Source: Orrella marina
GTDB lineage: Bacteria > Pseudomonadota > Gammaproteobacteria > Burkholderiales > Burkholderiaceae_B
Direction of reading: 5' to 3'
Assembly: GCF_003058465.1 (NCBI RefSeq)
Contig: NZ_CP028901.1
Span: forward strand, 4,092,001 to 4,156,000
DNA: 64,000 bases
Shown: piece after piece, positions 62,314-64,000 of the stretch
How positions within the stretch are numbered: the stretch's first letter is position 1
How the letters are laid out: every line of letters begins with the position of its first letter
The notes under the pieces: model-generated
What the model was told of the DNA's origin: nothing
The model's input: only the letters and a program-made list of their open reading frames with translations
Databases searched by the model: none
Program-made: the position numbers and the translations under genes

Positions 62314-62567
62314 GGACACCTTGCCCGTCAAGGTCACCCTCGGTGGGCGATACGCCCCTGGACCGAGGGGGTGAGACGTTCGAGTTCAAGGTTGGCACAC
62401 TCCGGGGTGTGCTGCGTGAGCTTGATCGTCTTTATCCGGGGCTTGGTCATGTGCTTGAAGAAGATACGGCTGTGGCGATTGACGGGGTCATTCACGACAT
62501 CATTTACACCCAGCCCTTGCGACCGGGGTGTGAAGTGTTCTTCATCCCAAGGATTGAAAGCGGCTAG
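62306..62567 (+). pseudogene. MoaD/ThiS-like beta-grasp protein, probable frameshift
   Basis: A small beta-grasp protein of about 86 residues appears to be split between two frames. From GTG at 62306, overlapping the large-subunit end, the first frame reads SEDTLPVKVTLGGRYAPGPRG, giving the first strand, then stops at 62374. The other frame continues ETFEFKVGTLRGVLRELDRL to EVFFIPRIESG. They join at a run of five G (62367-62371) if one G is removed or two added. The end is SG, not the GG expected of a sulfur carrier. It might supply sulfur for the Mo cofactor of the adjoining enzyme. An alternative is a shorter functional gene from GTG 62343. Confidence 0.6.
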
Positions 62568-62601
62568 ATTTGAAGGGCGGGACTCAGGTTCCATCCTGTG
62601 G

Positions 62602-62641
62602 ACAGGCGAGCCAGGTCGATCGGACCGTCTCGCCTGTTTTT
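62602..62641 (+). terminator. Rho-independent terminator of the molybdenum hydroxylase operon
   Basis: ACAGGCGAG / CTCGCCTGT forms the outer stem, GGTC / GACC an inner stem, followed by TTTTTC. This is the only classic intrinsic terminator, with a run of five T directly after the stem, that I see in the window. Confidence 0.82.
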
Positions 62642-62742
62642 CTGGGGTGCGGCAATCGCCTGACCATCGGATGCGGGTAGTTTGGAGACCCCGATGATGC
62701 CCGGGCGGATTGCGCGTCTGTTTCCGGGAGATGTTCCCGGTA

Positions 62743-64000
62743 TCAGGCTAACGGCTCGGATAAATCGGGTGCGGGTACTTCTCGTTTTTGCATGTCCCAC
62801 ATCGATGCATAGACACCGCCTGCGGCGAGTAACTGTGCGTGAGTTCCCTGTTCAGCGATCCGTCCATGATCCATGACCAGAATCTGATCCGCATGGGTAA
62901 TGGTGGATAGCCTGTGTGCAATGATGAGCGTGGTCCGGTTGCGTGCCAGTTGCCAGATCTCGCGCTGCAATGCTCTTTCGGTGCGGGTGTCCAGGGCTGA
63001 AGTGGCTTCGTCGAAGATCAGCAAGCCGGGTCGCTTGAGCAAGGTTCTTGCAATGGCCAGTCGCTGCTTCTCGCCACCTGAGAGCTTGAGCCCTCGCTCG
63101 CCCACCTGGGTCGCAAGGCCTTCCGGGAGTTGTTCAATGAATGCGTCCATCTGGGCTGCCCGGGCCGCCTGCATGATCTCCTCGTCACTGGCGTCTGGTC
63201 TTCCATAGCGAATGTTATAAGCGATCGTGTCGTTAAACAGCACCGTGTCTTGCGGAACGATGCCGATGGCCTGACGCAGGCTCGCCTGGGTGACGTCGCG
63301 AACATCCTGGCCATCGAGCGTGATCCGGCCGGACTGCACATCATAGAAACGAAATAGCAGGCGCGACAGTGTGCTCTTGCCGGCGCCACTGCGTCCGACA
63401 ATCGCGGTGGTTGTGCCAGCAGGGATCGTAAAGCTCAGATCATGCAAGATAATCCGGTTGGGTTCATATCCGAATCGCACATGGTCAAAGTGAACTGCCG
63501 GACCGACACGGGGATCCAGAATTTGCAGTGTGCGCGCATCCGGTGCGTCCTGGATTTCCCGGTTCTGATCCATGATGGAGAACATCCGGTCGATATCGGC
63601 CGTGGATTGCTTGAGCTCCCGGTAGACGACCCCCAGAAAATTCAGTGGCATGTAAAGCTGGATCATCAGTGTGTTGATCAGGACCAGGTCGCCCAGCGAC
63701 ATCTCGCCTGCGGCGACACCGCTGGCTGCCCGCCAGATGATCAGCACCAGGCCGATCGAGATGATCACCTGCTGGCCCAGGTTCAGGGCAGCCAGTGACT
63801 TTTGCGACACGATGGCGGCCTTCTGGTAATGCTGCAGGTTCTCGTCGTAGCGACGACTTTCAAATGCCTCATTGCCAAAATATTTGACAGTCTCAAAGTT
63901 CAGTAACGAGTCGATTGCCTTCTGATTGGCGCGTGTGTCGAGTTCGTTCATGCGTCGCCGCAAGGCGGTTCTCCACTCGGTCACCACAATGGTGTAGACC
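62743..64000 (-). CDS. Atm1/HMT1-type ABC exporter, C-terminal part (5' truncated by window edge)
   Basis: The frame is open to the window edge, so about the first third of the gene is missing. Present are the later transmembrane helices, beginning with SLLNFETVKYFGNEAFESRRYDENL (an Atm1/HMT1-type signature), and the nucleotide-binding domain: Walker A GRSGAGKSTLSR, Q-loop IGIVPQDTVLFND, signature KLSGGEKQRLAIARTL, Walker B LLIFDEATSALD, switch IIAHRLST. Atm1-class exporters move glutathione-linked or sulfur-containing compounds. Ends 101 bp beyond the terminator of the converging operon. Confidence 0.92.
   Translation of the reverse strand, partial: VYTIVVTEWRTALRRRMNELDTRANQKAIDSLLNFETVKYFGNEAFESRRYDENLQHYQKAAIVSQKSLAALNLGQQVIISIGLVLIIWRAASGVAAGEMSLGDLVLINTLMIQLYMPLNFLGVVYRELKQSTADIDRMFSIMDQNREIQDAPDARTLQILDPRVGPAVHFDHVRFGYEPNRIILHDLSFTIPAGTTTAIVGRSGAGKSTLSRLLFRFYDVQSGRITLDGQDVRDVTQASLRQAIGIVPQDTVLFNDTIAYNIRYGRPDASDEEIMQAARAAQMDAFIEQLPEGLATQVGERGLKLSGGEKQRLAIARTLLKRPGLLIFDEATSALDTRTERALQREIWQLARNRTTLIIAHRLSTITHADQILVMDHGRIAEQGTHAQLLAAGGVYASMWDMQKREVPAPDLSEPLA

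Noticed and set aside
1..64000. CRISPR array, prophage, transposon or tRNA gene
   Set aside because: I looked for regularly spaced repeats, transposase or integrase motifs and tRNA-like cloverleafs and found none that I could support.

Overview
The window looks like chromosomal DNA of a Gram-negative betaproteobacterium, most likely Burkholderiales of the Alcaligenaceae/Bordetella type. This is inferred from gene content: two TRAP-type binding proteins, a CaiB-type CoA transferase, several crotonases, a XdhC/molybdenum hydroxylase system, an LpxL-family acyltransferase, heptosyltransferase-type GT9 and a Tat-exported HiPIP. There is no rRNA, tRNA, CRISPR array, integrase or insertion sequence, so the region reads as ordinary chromosome rich in transport and catabolic genes.

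Layout. 1-2.2 kb: 3' end of acetate kinase, NudC, an SMR transporter and a small membrane protein. 2.4-7.4 kb: VC2705-type sodium:solute symporter with its DUF4212 small subunit, divergent from a cNMP/CBS/DUF294 regulator and a DEDDh exonuclease; the shared AT-rich promoter carries four phased CTTAC repeats. 7.6-13.2 kb: MFS exporter, two crotonases and an ADP-forming acyl-CoA synthetase. 13.3-19.1 kb: membrane protein, OmpR/EnvZ-like two-component pair, Spy/CpxP-like protein, and a Ca2+/cation antiporter preceded by a coupled leader peptide. 19.2-29.3 kb: split TPP decarboxylase with an MFS carrier, GT9, tartrate/D-malate-type dehydrogenase, MetY with a clear promoter/operator, a frameshifted dicarboxylate symporter, an SDR, and a ferric-reductase-like flavocytochrome behind a class II FNR-type promoter. 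29.5-32.5 kb: ProXWV-type betaine ABC transporter. 33.1-37.5 kb: frameshifted GST-like gene and a complete TRAP operon. 37.6-40.3 kb: XdhC and MmsA.

40.8-47.8 kb is the most distinctive region. It is a seven-gene operon-like cluster: FabL-type enoyl reductase, FabG, an unusual long ACP of AcpXL type, a double-hotdog dehydratase, an active ketosynthase, a Cys-less partner ketosynthase (frameshifted here) and an LpxL-family acyltransferase. Together these give a complete elongation cycle plus a transferase, so the cluster probably makes a dedicated acyl chain and attaches it to an envelope lipid.

47.8-64 kb: small envelope proteins, a HiPIP and an EamA transporter flanking a consensus FNR box; a catabolic stretch (CaiB CoA transferase, atypical crotonase, thiol-dioxygenase-family cupin, GrdB-like CxxC protein, orphan TRAP binding protein); Ldh2-type and 3-hydroxybutyrate-type dehydrogenases; a three-subunit molybdenum hydroxylase with a MoaD-like gene; and the 3' part of an Atm1-type ABC exporter.

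Four genes (symporter, GST-like, second ketosynthase, MoaD-like) are broken by frameshifts, each lying in a G/C homopolymer of five or six bases. Sequencing error must be excluded before calling them pseudogenes. Many gene ends carry long, often perfect hairpins without a following T-run.
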